Numbered from the stretch's first letter, positions 37,998 to 48,108 are shown. The stretch: DNA of 64,000 nucleotides from Sporosarcina limicola (GCF_014873855.1 NZ_JADBEL010000014.1:1-64000); one strand, 5' to 3'. Numbers and translations are program-made. The notes: a model not told the origin generated them from the sequence alone.

Positions 37998-39905
37998 CTA
38001 ACGATTTACTTTTACAAATGGGACAATTATTTCTTCCAGATGAATGCCACCATGAGTTACAATTTTATCGTTTTTCGGCACAAATGCAAAATTGTTTTTT
38101 GCTAATAGTACATGATAATCACTCGGTAGGCTATCACTATCCCATGGAATCGTTTTTTCATGTTCACTCGCAGTCTGATTACGAATATTTAATGAACTAT
38201 AGACCCTTACGCGCTCGCCTTTTGACTCTACTGTCACACCTTCATGGATTCTCCCAATCCCGCAGCACTCTACATTGCCATGATCCGAAGTCAGATACAC
38301 TTCAAAACCTTCATCTACTAAATCAGACATCATTTTGTGTAAATAATTCGTGTTGAGCCATGTATGAAGTTCTGAGAAAACGGTTTGGTTCCCTTGTATG
38401 GCACCGTGCATAAACTGGTCAATCACATCTATTACTGCCCCATAAACAATTACGGAAGGCGAGTGTCGATAAGCAAGGGCTTCCTTATCATAAGCCTTTA
38501 ATCCTAACGATTTTTCGTAAGCTACGTTTCTGCTAGATAAACCTTCATTCTCCCAAAATGTAGACCATAATGATTTTTCTTTTCTAGTTGTATCAATAGT
38601 CTCTGCGAAGTGACGTGGTTCCAGACCAGAAAAAATTGCTTGCCTGGAAACCGATGTTAAACTAGGTACCCACGCAAAAACGGCATCCTCTTCAAATGAC
38701 CATGACTGTTTTAAAAGTGTTTCTTTAATCATATTCCACTGCGTAAAACTCATACCATCTAGTACGATCAGTGCTAGTTTTGTGCCTGCTCTTTTAGCTA
38801 AGTAATGCGGGATTTGGTGTACCATCTTTGGCTTAGGCAAAACCGGTAACGTACGCAATTGTTGATAGTCAGAAAGCATCCAGTGTTCGAATGCCTCATT
38901 GGCTATTTTAATTTGTGATTTGAAGTCATCGTCTAACAGCTCTTTTTTCAGCAATCTACTTTGAAGTACCCCTAGTTCAATCGCAAAATTTACCCAATCA
39001 AATCTGCCAAATGAATGGTAGTCTTGCCCGAATAACTCTTCTTTATCAACGCAACCGGAATCACTTTCAACTTCTTTCATGACTATTCCTGGTTGCATCC
39101 ATTTTTCGTAATCTACGGTTGACCGAACTTCGATGGGTAGAATAAAATCCCTCATGCATCTACGAATAAACGGATCATCAAAGTAAGCATTGCCATAATA
39201 GTCCTTTTTCTCTGCCACTTGTCCATTTGAATAATTTAAATAGCCTTTTAAATAACTATTCCATTGTTCATTTAAATGGCTATATAACTCGCCTTCAGAA
39301 GCTAAACACTCAAAAATAGGTATAGATACGAGAACACGTTTTTTCATCAAACTTTGCCGTAAGCGCTCAATAAGTACATTTGGCAATGCTACTTTGAACC
39401 GTTCAAAATGGAGCAATGCTGCTTTCACTATACTAACATCGTTTACAAGCGAGGCAGCATCCATCATACAAACTTCACGTAAAATAAAGTCTGCTGTCTC
39501 ATTTATAGAAAGAGTCGTTAAACAACGTGTATGAGCGTCGAATAAATCTTGGAACATTTCAACAGGACATTGTACAGCAATCGAACGATCAAAGTTTGGG
39601 AAGAGCGTTTCAAATGATAAAGTTAAGCGATTTGCATCTACATATACATCATAAGGAATATGATTGAACTGATGGTCTTGAATCACAATAAGTAAAGTAG
39701 GTCGCTCTTCTCTCTCAATGTATCTGAAAGTTGTTTCATATGCATATCGAAAGACAACCGGATCATCATAAAAATGCACTATAGTATTTTGTGCTTGCAG
39801 CATTTCTTGTACAGTTTTGTCCCGTAACAATTCCTGCTCATCTGATACGATGTAAAGCGACCCTTTACTTGTAAAATACTTTGTGATTTTCTCCTGCCAA
39901 CTCAA
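37998..39905 (-). CDS. pglZ: PglZ, alkaline-phosphatase-fold protein of BREX
   Basis: This 635-residue protein carries the PglZ domain in its C-terminal half. LALIVLDGMS has the metal-binding Asp383, WVPSLTSVSRQAIFSG the nucleophile region, TSDHGN gives Asp541 and His542, and THGGIHLEE closes the metal site. The N-terminal 370 residues are helical and specific to the BREX subgroup. PglZ is the marker of all BREX types and likely a phosphohydrolase or structural core of the complex. It lies between the methylase gene and the BrxA-like gene with gaps of about 18 bases. Confidence 0.9.
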   Translation of the reverse strand: MSWQEKITKYFTSKGSLYIVSDEQELLRDKTVQEMLQAQNTIVHFYDDPVVFRYAYETTFRYIEREERPTLLIVIQDHQFNHIPYDVYVDANRLTLSFETLFPNFDRSIAVQCPVEMFQDLFDAHTRCLTTLSINETADFILREVCMMDAASLVNDVSIVKAALLHFERFKVALPNVLIERLRQSLMKKRVLVSIPIFECLASEGELYSHLNEQWNSYLKGYLNYSNGQVAEKKDYYGNAYFDDPFIRRCMRDFILPIEVRSTVDYEKWMQPGIVMKEVESDSGCVDKEELFGQDYHSFGRFDWVNFAIELGVLQSRLLKKELLDDDFKSQIKIANEAFEHWMLSDYQQLRTLPVLPKPKMVHQIPHYLAKRAGTKLALIVLDGMSFTQWNMIKETLLKQSWSFEEDAVFAWVPSLTSVSRQAIFSGLEPRHFAETIDTTRKEKSLWSTFWENEGLSSRNVAYEKSLGLKAYDKEALAYRHSPSVIVYGAVIDVIDQFMHGAIQGNQTVFSELHTWLNTNYLHKMMSDLVDEGFEVYLTSDHGNVECCGIGRIHEGVTVESKGERVRVYSSLNIRNQTASEHEKTIPWDSDSLPSDYHVLLAKNNFAFVPKNDKIVTHGGIHLEEIIVPFVKVNR

Positions 39906-39923
39906 CCAAATCCCCTTCTTTCC

Positions 39924-42809
39924 TCACATACCTAAGCGAACCTGTGCATTATCAAAGTACATTAGTAATTTGTCATCTTCTTGGATAACGGTTTCAGGTA
40001 AACGGTCACCCACTGTAACAATTTTTTCATAGTCTTTCTCGCTCCAAGCTTTCTTAAATCCTGCACGAACAGCTTCTGTACGGAACTGACGCAATTTCTT
40101 TTTATGCGTACCCAACTCTTCTACATAGTTTTCAAACTCACGCAAAAGTGTTTTTTCACGTAGTTTCTCCAAGTCAGCTTGTTTATTTGGATCGGGAACA
40201 TACCAACGATTCATTGCTTTTTCTTTCAACTTTTCATCTGTATTCTCTAATCCACGGAACTCATGATAATTTCGACGTAAGTAACTTCCGATTTGATCTG
40301 GCACGGCCTCATCGCCTTCAAAACGTAAAAAGTTTTGTGCTAGTAAATCATCTAGTTCAGGCAATTGTTCATGCTTCGCAATATGCTGAATTTCTTTCAT
40401 AAATTGTGGATGTAAGTCTTGGCGAGTTTGAGGCTTCCTCATTAATTGCTGACGAATCCATTCAATTGCACTATTTTCATCTGATACGAATAAACTCATT
40501 TGCGAAAACTCTTTTACAAGGGTACGTTTCTTGTCATACTCAGCTACTTGAGACTCTAAGAAGGCCATTCCATCTCTCATTGGGAACTTTCGCATTATTT
40601 CAATTTGGAATTCTGCTGAAGAAATAGGTACAGGAAAACCATTTTGTACATAATACGAAACTAATCGGTCGTATAATATTCTTGGAGTACGTTCAACAAT
40701 AAGCCCAACTTCAGACTTATTACCAACAAACGAAGGTAATAATTCTAAATACTGTTTCACAAAAGACCAATAAGATTGATTTGTTTGATTTTGCACGAAG
40801 AATTGTGACGAAATCGTCTCCAAAGGTTTATACGCAGTAATAACTAAATCTTGTGTTACCGATGTAGGATTTGTCTGGGCATTATAAGTTCCTTGACCTT
40901 TATGTAAAGCAGCCACACTAATAATCATAAAGCCTGATTCTTGTATTGCTTGTTGAATAGCATTCCAAATAGACGCTTTCGTATTAGAAAATTCTACTGT
41001 CATCCATCTATTTGGTTTTAATACTCTAAAGCATTCTGTAAATCCAGCACTCATTAATACTTTATAATCTTCGATGGATTTTTTCTGAGTTTTATTTACG
41101 ATAGCCTCAAGGTTGTTATTGGTGAAAACTTTTAACCATGATTCCCATAGGAAATTTAGTTCTGAGTACATAAGATTGGATCCGAATGGTGGATCTATAA
41201 ATATATAGTCTATAGATTCACTAAGTGTTTTACTAAAGTAATTAGCACCCATCGCTGAACAACTAACAACATTAGGTGATTCACGTTTATATAATTCAGC
41301 TTTTTCGATATCTTTTAATTTATTTTCGAGTAAAATAAAAATATTACGTTCAGCTACATTTCCTGGTATATATAGTGAGTTTGGTAAAGCCCCGGCTAAA
41401 TTTATACTTCCATTCTTCAGACCAATATTGTGTAATAAACTTGCTGTTTTTAGTAAGATTGATGTTAAAGTTAATTTAAGTACTTTATTATCCTTTGCTT
41501 TTTCCCATAAAATTGAAAGCAGGTACATATTTCTCTTTGTATAAAAATGATGTGTATGTGTGATTCCAGATTTATCATTTCTACGTGCTTCATCACCTTC
41601 TGGCATTCTTACGATAGGAACAAATAGATTGGATTTTTCAAGTTCATCCTTTGCTAAATGCTCAATAAGTAAATCAAATTTACTGGCCTTTTTTAATTGC
41701 TGTTTTCCGTTTACTTTATAATTAATTCGTACAATAGGTTTGTTAATTACTGAGATAGTTTTATTTAAAAAAGTATCAATTTCATCGATGAAAATCTTCT
41801 CTGTATTCTTTTTTTTCAATTCCGCATGACAATTGGGACATTCAAAACCGTCTGTTACACCTTTATCAATTGTCACATCCCACAATTTCATTTCATTTAA
41901 ACAATGTGGACATGCCATTAAATCACTTTTAATAAAATAGTTTACCTCATGAATTTTATTTTTATCCAGTGTATCTAAATTTAATTTAAGCTCTTCAAGA
42001 TTAGTTACATTTTCATAATTAAAATCAGTATCTTCGTCTATAGTGGTATAGATCCAGCTGAGTTCTATTCTTAACGATTGAATTATTTGCTTTGCCGTAA
42101 GAAGATTTTCATTAAATTCAATCGGGTTATTATAATTGTTAGATATGTGAGTAGCAACAGGAGATAAATCGTTTAGAATTGCTTTTCTTTCTCCTATCTT
42201 TGAAATTTTTTTTGTAAAACGATTTCCAACATCATCTATATAATCTTCAAAAATATCGCCATTAGTCTTCACTAAATAGCCCATTTCCTCGAGGATTTGT
42301 TTATTTCCACAAAGCGAGGAAGCGACACCTGTCATTCCAGTTCCACCAAATCCATCTAGAACAATGTCACCTGGATTTGTGTAATGCAAAAGGTAGCGTA
42401 CTATAGCCTTCGGAGGGACTTTAGTGTGGTAATTATGCGCCATATAAATCGGGTCACTTCTCCCTTCACTTACATCCGCAGCGAATGGTTCTCTGTGATA
42501 TTCTTCATTTAAATCTCGATTATATATCGTTATTTTCTCATTTTCCCATTTCTCTACAAAATCGGAAATCCAAGGATTCGGACATGCTGTGTAGTATGGG
42601 GGATCAGATAAAGCAATAATATCCTCCTCATCTCCGATAGGAAAGCCTTCAATTTGCTTTAGTTCCGGTAGTTTCTTTCGTAATTCTTCACGAAAGTGTT
42701 GTCTTCTTGCTTCTTCATTTTCAAACGTCATGCCTAAGCAGACAACTGGTGTGTTGTCTGCCACAGGCTGTTCATTTAATAACGAGAGCTGTTCTGGATC
42801 ATGTGTCAT
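39924..42809 (-). CDS. pglXI: BREX type 3 adenine-specific DNA methyltransferase (PglXI)
   Basis: The 961-residue enzyme has a catalytic DPPY motif at 69-72, a SAM-binding DGFGGTGMT at 152-160 and a second DPPF at 539-542 in FIDPPFGSNLMYSEL. A zinc ribbon (Cys300, Cys303, Cys324, Cys327) is inserted between them. This order, motif IV before motif I, is the circularly permuted layout of the COG1743/DUF1156-like DNA methylases. In BREX it marks host DNA at an asymmetric site, and self DNA is spared. It follows brxC by 15 bases. The C-terminal 300 residues probably read the target sequence or bind partners. Confidence 0.87.
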   Translation of the reverse strand: MTHDPEQLSLLNEQPVADNTPVVCLGMTFENEEARRQHFREELRKKLPELKQIEGFPIGDEEDIIALSDPPYYTACPNPWISDFVEKWENEKITIYNRDLNEEYHREPFAADVSEGRSDPIYMAHNYHTKVPPKAIVRYLLHYTNPGDIVLDGFGGTGMTGVASSLCGNKQILEEMGYLVKTNGDIFEDYIDDVGNRFTKKISKIGERKAILNDLSPVATHISNNYNNPIEFNENLLTAKQIIQSLRIELSWIYTTIDEDTDFNYENVTNLEELKLNLDTLDKNKIHEVNYFIKSDLMACPHCLNEMKLWDVTIDKGVTDGFECPNCHAELKKKNTEKIFIDEIDTFLNKTISVINKPIVRINYKVNGKQQLKKASKFDLLIEHLAKDELEKSNLFVPIVRMPEGDEARRNDKSGITHTHHFYTKRNMYLLSILWEKAKDNKVLKLTLTSILLKTASLLHNIGLKNGSINLAGALPNSLYIPGNVAERNIFILLENKLKDIEKAELYKRESPNVVSCSAMGANYFSKTLSESIDYIFIDPPFGSNLMYSELNFLWESWLKVFTNNNLEAIVNKTQKKSIEDYKVLMSAGFTECFRVLKPNRWMTVEFSNTKASIWNAIQQAIQESGFMIISVAALHKGQGTYNAQTNPTSVTQDLVITAYKPLETISSQFFVQNQTNQSYWSFVKQYLELLPSFVGNKSEVGLIVERTPRILYDRLVSYYVQNGFPVPISSAEFQIEIMRKFPMRDGMAFLESQVAEYDKKRTLVKEFSQMSLFVSDENSAIEWIRQQLMRKPQTRQDLHPQFMKEIQHIAKHEQLPELDDLLAQNFLRFEGDEAVPDQIGSYLRRNYHEFRGLENTDEKLKEKAMNRWYVPDPNKQADLEKLREKTLLREFENYVEELGTHKKKLRQFRTEAVRAGFKKAWSEKDYEKIVTVGDRLPETVIQEDDKLLMYFDNAQVRLGM

Positions 42810-42824
42810 TTAGAATCGCTCCTC

Positions 42825-45800
42825 TTATTTTTTTAGCATAATACGTACTTGGTTGGATGGTATATTCCCTACTGTCCTATGAATCATTTCTTCGAAACGT
42901 TTTCGAAGTTCCTCAACTGTTAATGGACTTCCATTTGCCATCATCTCTTCAATATCTATTAACGATACTTCTACCTTATCAATCCCTTTTAATAGATCAT
43001 TAATTGCTTGGATTAGACGAACATCTACGGGTAACGTAAATGCTTGATTAGTGATAAGTTCCGCTATGAGCGTTTGTTGCTCAGGTTTTAGAAGCAAAAT
43101 ATTTTCTTTAACTGTTGCATCATTGAAGTTTGTTAATAATGTTTCAGTCCAGTTCTCAAATATGTTAGGTAGCTCTTGTTCGAGATTTTTCAGCATGGCT
43201 TTTTCGTTTGTTGTTACTTCTGTTGGACGGAACTTACACTCCGAACACATCGGTGCATGTTGTAAATTGTCCGCTGAAACTTGATAGCATGTTTTTAAAC
43301 CAACCAGTGCTTTTTCCCAATTGATAATTTGTTCTCTTGGCAAAATGGAAATATGCGCTGCTAATTCTTTCAACCCTTTTAATGTTGAATCTGAATGTAA
43401 TGTGTTTTTCAATATGTTTTCAATAGCATTGAGTCGCGATTTATCATGTGCTTCAATATAGAGTTGAATGTACTGCTGTTTTAACGTATCAAGTGCAGCT
43501 AATTCTTTCGATGTGTCATGGTGATGTTTTAGGGCATCTTGTAATTCGTCAAGTGCTTCATCTACGTTTTGTGACCACCCAGATTGGCTCCCCATATTCG
43601 GTTGTGCAATTTGAAGATAACTAACGTGCTGCTGGATTTCCTTAATTTGTTGTTCCAGTTTAGTGAAGGAGGCTAGTTTTTCAATCGCCACTTTTTGCTT
43701 TTCAACTGTTGCTAAGTCATATTTCAAGTTGCGCATTTTTGCTGGTGTATTATAACGTTTTAATCCTTCACAAAATCCCTTGAATTCCTCAAGTACTTCA
43801 ATGTTTTCTTGAATTTCCGCATTATTTAATAATTGACCATCCCATGTCGGGAAGCCTTTTTTTATAGTTTGTATGGTGCCTAGTGATTCATTAATAGCAT
43901 TATTAGCCATTTCAGTAACTGTTACTATCGTTTTTTGGAGCATGTCCCCTTCATAGTTTGGGATGGAGACATCAAATAAACCAAAGATTGCATTTAGTAC
44001 TTCAACAGGAAGCCCTGTTGGTTTTTTCACATGACTAAATTGCGTTAGTTTTGATAATGGTAATTGAATATATTCATTTATACTAAGTGCATTGTAGGTT
44101 TTATTTTCAATCGTTACTTCAATGGCACCAGTGCTTATCATTGCACCTAGTAAAACAACTAATAATTCTGGTTCTAAATGATATTGCCTCGTATACTGCA
44201 AATCCTCGACACCACGAATAAAGACAGTCTCAATCAACTCGCTATGGTTCACGACTTGACCATGACCTTTTGAATCTAGTAAATCGACAATCCACTTAGC
44301 ATAACCGGATTGCTTAGTCGATATTTTTTGTGTGGAATCAAACAAGACAAGACCATTTAAAATGGCGGCTCCTTGACTCGTTTCCTTACCAACTAGGTAC
44401 TGTAATGCATCTTTTACGTATGTCTCTAAATTTTTCCTTGTTAAGTAAGAGTCTTTAATTTGGCGAAATGAAGGGTAGCCTTCATACTTTTGCTCAAACC
44501 AACCTGACAACATTTCTTCCGAAACAAAGTTAATAATTTCCTGAATCGTAGCATGAGCTGGAAGTAACATGCCGAAATCAAGCACAGTCCCTTTTTTACC
44601 TTTATAAGTGATTTCAAAAGTGTGTACAAAATATTCATTTAACCATTTAGTTAGTTCTTTAAAATAGCTATCGATTTTTCTAGCATATAAACTTTTTGTG
44701 GCTGATGTTGCATCTAGTCTTAAATCATTTGCAGCCGCATAAAGCTTTAAGAGCTGATTAAATCGATCATCTGTCTGCTTGAACTCGAAGAACAGTTCAT
44801 CAGCTTTTTGTTCGTCTTTATATATTGTTTTCATGTATGGTCGTATCATATAAATATAAAAGTCACGCTCAGGCTGCGCTGTTGAACGTTCATTCGGTGC
44901 ACCAAAGAATAGGTACCCTTGACGTGTGACTCGATTAGCATTCCAAGGTAAATCATGTCGCCATATTTTATAACCCGTTACGTAAGTATTATCATCCAAT
45001 GTTATGACTTGTTTTAATATGTCATAGTAAAAACGATCCAATTTATCCTCTTCAATCGTTTCTGCACGTTGTGTGATTAGACTGTCGATATCGATATCTT
45101 TCTTTAAATCCAAATAATATTGACCATTCGATTCATTTGTAGATAAGTATTGGAAACTTACTGTCTTTTGAATTTCTTTTGTCGCAGCATCTACCGTAGA
45201 TTTCAAGAAATCTGCTGGATCATCTTCTTCTAGGAGCATATCGTTACTACCAGTTAGACTTAAAAATAAATCATCACGTAATTCTTCTGCTGTTAAGCCC
45301 ACACTGTCATAAATGTCTACCGTAGATAAACGATTTAACGCAAGAGCATCTACAATCCGTAACGCCATTGGTTTGTAAATACGTTTCGCATAAGCATTTT
45401 GCACACGGTCTTTTAAAATTTTGGCTTTATCTAGTACTTCGGCTACTTCAGGGATAGCCTTATATGATGGGTCTTCCTCGATGAATTTCCAGTAGCTATC
45501 ATACGAAATCAAACCCGGTGCCCCTTCAGGAACTTCCTCGTTAATAATTTTATTCATTTCGATACTAATCGTCTTTAACGCTACCCGCTTCTCAATATTA
45601 TTTACTTTTTCAAAAGCCGTTAAGTAACTTGGATGGATAGGGAATAAGTTTACAAATGATTCCATGTCTTCATTTAAGCGATGGTATAATGTCGTGTACT
45701 TTGATAGATGTTCGCGAATTAATGCCCTTTGCTCATCGGTTTTCTTCAACAGGCGCTCTGATACGACATGTGCAATATCTTCTCGAATAATTCGGACTTG

Positions 45801-46526
45801 ATCAAAACGTTCTTTCACACGACGTAACGGTTGTGCAACATAGCTGAATCGTGGATTATCAAATAGCATTTCTTGAATACCTGCAATAAAACGGAAACGA
45901 GTTTTACTACAAATCTCGCCAATTTCACGTAAGAATCCCAAATCCAGTGTTAATTCTTGTTCTTTTCGTCCACGTAAATAATCGAGTAGCTCGTCGACAA
46001 CAACTAATAAGCCATGTTCGGGATATTGTTCATTGAAAAAGCCCATCATTTCTTCCAATGCATCTTTGTTGTTCGTAATTTGATTGAACGCCGGGAAAGT
46101 GAAGTCGATTCCTAAGTTTGCCAAACCATCTTCAATCGATGTACATAAAATATCTCGTAGTGATGTACCCACACTACCGATTTCCAAACGGATAACTTTA
46201 AATTTCCCTTCAATCTCTTTTGCTTTTTCAGCCACAGCTTCATTCGAAATATGTTCACTTGCCCCTTCGCGCTCAGCAATTGTTGAAATAACACTCATTA
46301 AATGTGATTTACCCGTTCCGTAGTTCCCTACAATGAGCAGACCTTTATTATCAGTAGCACGTGTAAATTGTAGCTGGTTAATAATAAGCTCATTTAATTG
46401 CTCTGCCATACGTTCAGAAATGACATATGTATCAAGAAGATGGAAGGCGCGTTCTTTGTCATTTGCATCTGTTAATTGAATGACAGATTCAATTGGTTCG
46501 AATTGTAATAGATCTCTATATTGCAA
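42825..46526 (-). CDS. brxC: BrxC/PglY-type ATPase of BREX
   Basis: This is a 1233-residue P-loop ATPase with Walker A GNYGTGKS at 67-74 and Walker B VVVDELLDYL at 175-184, followed by a long helical part with coiled-coil stretches around residues 950-1080 and a CSECKFRP metal-like motif near 1110. This is the size and layout of BrxC, the large AAA-like subunit found in almost all BREX operons. It is expected to form the scaffold and power unit of the complex. It begins 14 bases after brxF. There is no sign of damage over 3.7 kb. Confidence 0.88.
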   Translation of the reverse strand: MQYRDLLQFEPIESVIQLTDANDKERAFHLLDTYVISERMAEQLNELIINQLQFTRATDNKGLLIVGNYGTGKSHLMSVISTIAEREGASEHISNEAVAEKAKEIEGKFKVIRLEIGSVGTSLRDILCTSIEDGLANLGIDFTFPAFNQITNNKDALEEMMGFFNEQYPEHGLLVVVDELLDYLRGRKEQELTLDLGFLREIGEICSKTRFRFIAGIQEMLFDNPRFSYVAQPLRRVKERFDQVRIIREDIAHVVSERLLKKTDEQRALIREHLSKYTTLYHRLNEDMESFVNLFPIHPSYLTAFEKVNNIEKRVALKTISIEMNKIINEEVPEGAPGLISYDSYWKFIEEDPSYKAIPEVAEVLDKAKILKDRVQNAYAKRIYKPMALRIVDALALNRLSTVDIYDSVGLTAEELRDDLFLSLTGSNDMLLEEDDPADFLKSTVDAATKEIQKTVSFQYLSTNESNGQYYLDLKKDIDIDSLITQRAETIEEDKLDRFYYDILKQVITLDDNTYVTGYKIWRHDLPWNANRVTRQGYLFFGAPNERSTAQPERDFYIYMIRPYMKTIYKDEQKADELFFEFKQTDDRFNQLLKLYAAANDLRLDATSATKSLYARKIDSYFKELTKWLNEYFVHTFEITYKGKKGTVLDFGMLLPAHATIQEIINFVSEEMLSGWFEQKYEGYPSFRQIKDSYLTRKNLETYVKDALQYLVGKETSQGAAILNGLVLFDSTQKISTKQSGYAKWIVDLLDSKGHGQVVNHSELIETVFIRGVEDLQYTRQYHLEPELLVVLLGAMISTGAIEVTIENKTYNALSINEYIQLPLSKLTQFSHVKKPTGLPVEVLNAIFGLFDVSIPNYEGDMLQKTIVTVTEMANNAINESLGTIQTIKKGFPTWDGQLLNNAEIQENIEVLEEFKGFCEGLKRYNTPAKMRNLKYDLATVEKQKVAIEKLASFTKLEQQIKEIQQHVSYLQIAQPNMGSQSGWSQNVDEALDELQDALKHHHDTSKELAALDTLKQQYIQLYIEAHDKSRLNAIENILKNTLHSDSTLKGLKELAAHISILPREQIINWEKALVGLKTCYQVSADNLQHAPMCSECKFRPTEVTTNEKAMLKNLEQELPNIFENWTETLLTNFNDATVKENILLLKPEQQTLIAELITNQAFTLPVDVRLIQAINDLLKGIDKVEVSLIDIEEMMANGSPLTVEELRKRFEEMIHRTVGNIPSNQVRIMLKK

Positions 46527-46540
46527 AATAATCGCTCCCT

Positions 46541-46987
46541 TTATTTGATGACCAACGCATCGTCTGTAGGATAAACTCGATATTCGGGATGTCCAGGTTC
46601 TGCTTGAATGAAATGGCCGTCATGGATATTTCCACGCCAAGCTATAATCAGTGTTTTATTTTTGCTAATGTTTTCAAATAGATCAAAAGGATTTATTTGT
46701 AATGATGGTTCAAATAGCAACTCAAAATAATCAAGACAAATAATTTCTTCAGTCATTGCATTTAGACGCTGATTTAAATAATCTGCTATTTTATAAGGTC
46801 GTCTGTTTATTTGGATGCCTTGCAGCAATTTTGCTAACTCCAAATTTAAATTGAGATACGGAATATTACATTCTGAGCTGTAATTTTTTACGGTGTTCCC
46901 TGATTTATGTTCATGAATGAAAACTTGCTTAAAATATCGTTTCTTTAGGTCGGGAATAATGTTTTTTAACTCTATGATGAATTGCAT
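46541..46987 (-). CDS. brxF: BrxF, small P-loop-type protein of type 3 BREX
   Basis: This 148-residue protein ends in AEPGHPEYRVYP, and has LNLNLELAKLL and the LDYFELLFEPSLQINP stretch, all features of BrxF, the first gene of type 3 BREX operons. The P-loop is degenerate (EHKSGNTVK). Its gene opens the operon. The ATG at 46987 is 17 bases from a strong AGGGGGG site, too far; an in-frame ATT nine bases upstream is better spaced, so translation may start there. BrxF presumably binds nucleotides weakly and works with BrxC. Confidence 0.85.
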   Translation of the reverse strand: MQFIIELKNIIPDLKKRYFKQVFIHEHKSGNTVKNYSSECNIPYLNLNLELAKLLQGIQINRRPYKIADYLNQRLNAMTEEIICLDYFELLFEPSLQINPFDLFENISKNKTLIIAWRGNIHDGHFIQAEPGHPEYRVYPTDDALVIK

Positions 46988-47151
46988 ATTTGAAATATTG
47001 ATCCCCCCTAATTTGCAGGTCTTGCCAAAACGATTTGATTACAAATTCTTATCGTAATCTCGACTTTTTTTAAGAATAAATAATTTAAGACTAGCTTAGA
47101 TATTTGCTATAAACAGGATGAAACACGCTCTTTTTACAACTGCTTACAAAC

Positions 47152-47195
47152 GTAATATAAAAAAGCTCTCACATGTACACTATAACGTATATTAC
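47152..47195. promoter_or_regulatory. Possible operator between brxF and the XRE gene
   Basis: GTAATATA (47152-47159) and TATATTAC (47188-47195) form a perfect 8-bp inverted repeat in the 284-base divergent gap. It is a candidate site for the XRE regulator encoded to the right. Such AT-rich repeats can arise by chance. Confidence 0.3.
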
Positions 47196-47271
47196 ATAAC
47201 TTTTGTTCTTTTTAACTGATAATCATTTCCCAACAAATTCTTTACCCTTTAAGGTAAGGGGTGATTCACAA

Positions 47272-47634
47272 ATGGCAGCATCTTCGGACCTCATCAAACT
47301 GGTGGGCGAACAATTGAAATTTATAAGAGAAGAGAAGGGATTCAAGCAAGAGAAGTTAGCGGAAATGGCTGGCATTGCGCACGCACGTATTTCAGAGATT
47401 GAGACTTTCAAAAGTAATCCAACGTTAGAAACGCTAGATAAAATTATTGATGCGCTAGGCATTTCGCCGTTGGAGTTTTTCCACTATCAAAAGCTGAATA
47501 CTATTGCTGATATAACGAACAAAAAGCTATTAATCGATATCCATCGAAGTATTTTGTTAGAACGTGATCTCGGTGAGGTTAAATATGTGGTGAATACGAC
47601 TAAAGAGTTTTTAGAGACAATCGATAACAAATAA
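47272..47634 (+). CDS. XRE-family regulator divergent from BREX
   Basis: The 120-residue protein has an N-terminal HTH (KQEKLAEMAGIAHARISEIE, residues about 25-44) and a C-terminal part of 50 residues likely for dimerisation. The ATG at 47272 follows AAGGGGTG by eight bases; an upstream TTG-type extension to 47203 lacks support. It is transcribed away from the BREX operon, with an inverted repeat in the gap, and is the obvious candidate for its repressor. It is followed by a very strong terminator. A broken second copy of its 3' half lies at 59172-59395. Confidence 0.88.
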   Translation: MAASSDLIKLVGEQLKFIREEKGFKQEKLAEMAGIAHARISEIETFKSNPTLETLDKIIDALGISPLEFFHYQKLNTIADITNKKLLIDIHRSILLERDLGEVKYVVNTTKEFLETIDNK

Positions 47635-47635
47635 G

Positions 47636-47690
47636 AAAAGTGCCAAGCATCCATACAGCTAGAAACTGTACGGATGCTTGGCACTTTTTC
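47636..47690 (+). terminator. Strong composite terminator of the XRE gene
   Basis: A long stem of about 22 pairs, outer AAAGTGCC/GGCACTTT and inner AAGCATCC/GGATGCTT, with a small loop and a T run. The outer stem and loop region are kept in the copy at 59397-59452. Confidence 0.92.
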
Positions 47691-47781
47691 ACTTTATTCT
47701 CCCCCATTTCTCCAAACCAAACCCAACATGCTATCATATAACTAACAGTTTCATAATTTCAAACAAATGGAGATGACACTC

Positions 47782-48108
47782 ATGCCAATCTACAACAAAC
47801 TTGTACGCGACAACATCCCAGCAATCATCGAAAAAACCGGTAAAACATTTACAACTCGTCTATTAAACGATGAGGAATACATAACAGAAATCAATAACAA
47901 ATTGGGCGAGGAATTAGCCGAGTACTTGGAAACAACAACGACTGAAGATGCACTGGAAGAACTTGCGGATCTATTAGAGCTCATTCATGCTGCCGCTGCC
48001 TATCATGGGTCTACATTTGAGGAGCTTGAAAAAGTGAGAGTGGAGAAAGCGGAGAAGCGCGGGGGATTTAATGAACGGATCTTTTTACTGGAAGTAGAAG
48101 ATGACTGA
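47782..48108 (+). CDS. MazG-like/PRA-PH-type nucleotide pyrophosphohydrolase
   Basis: The 108-residue product from ATG 47782 starts YNKLVRDNIPAIIE and has the metal-binding EELAEY and EELADLLELIHA motifs of the all-alpha NTP pyrophosphohydrolase superfamily. These enzymes split (d)NTPs into NMP and PPi and clear damaged nucleotides or starve phages. A GGAG site lies nine bases before ATG 47782, better than for the ATG at 47767. Its last eight bases overlap the start of the PLD-helicase gene, so the two are translationally coupled. Confidence 0.85.
   Translation: MPIYNKLVRDNIPAIIEKTGKTFTTRLLNDEEYITEINNKLGEELAEYLETTTTEDALEELADLLELIHAAAAYHGSTFEELEKVRVEKAEKRGGFNERIFLLEVEDD

Noticed and set aside
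34027-42809. DISARM system
   Set aside because: An SNF2 helicase and a methylase are present, but the DUF1998 and DrmA-type genes are not, while PglZ, BrxC and BrxF are.
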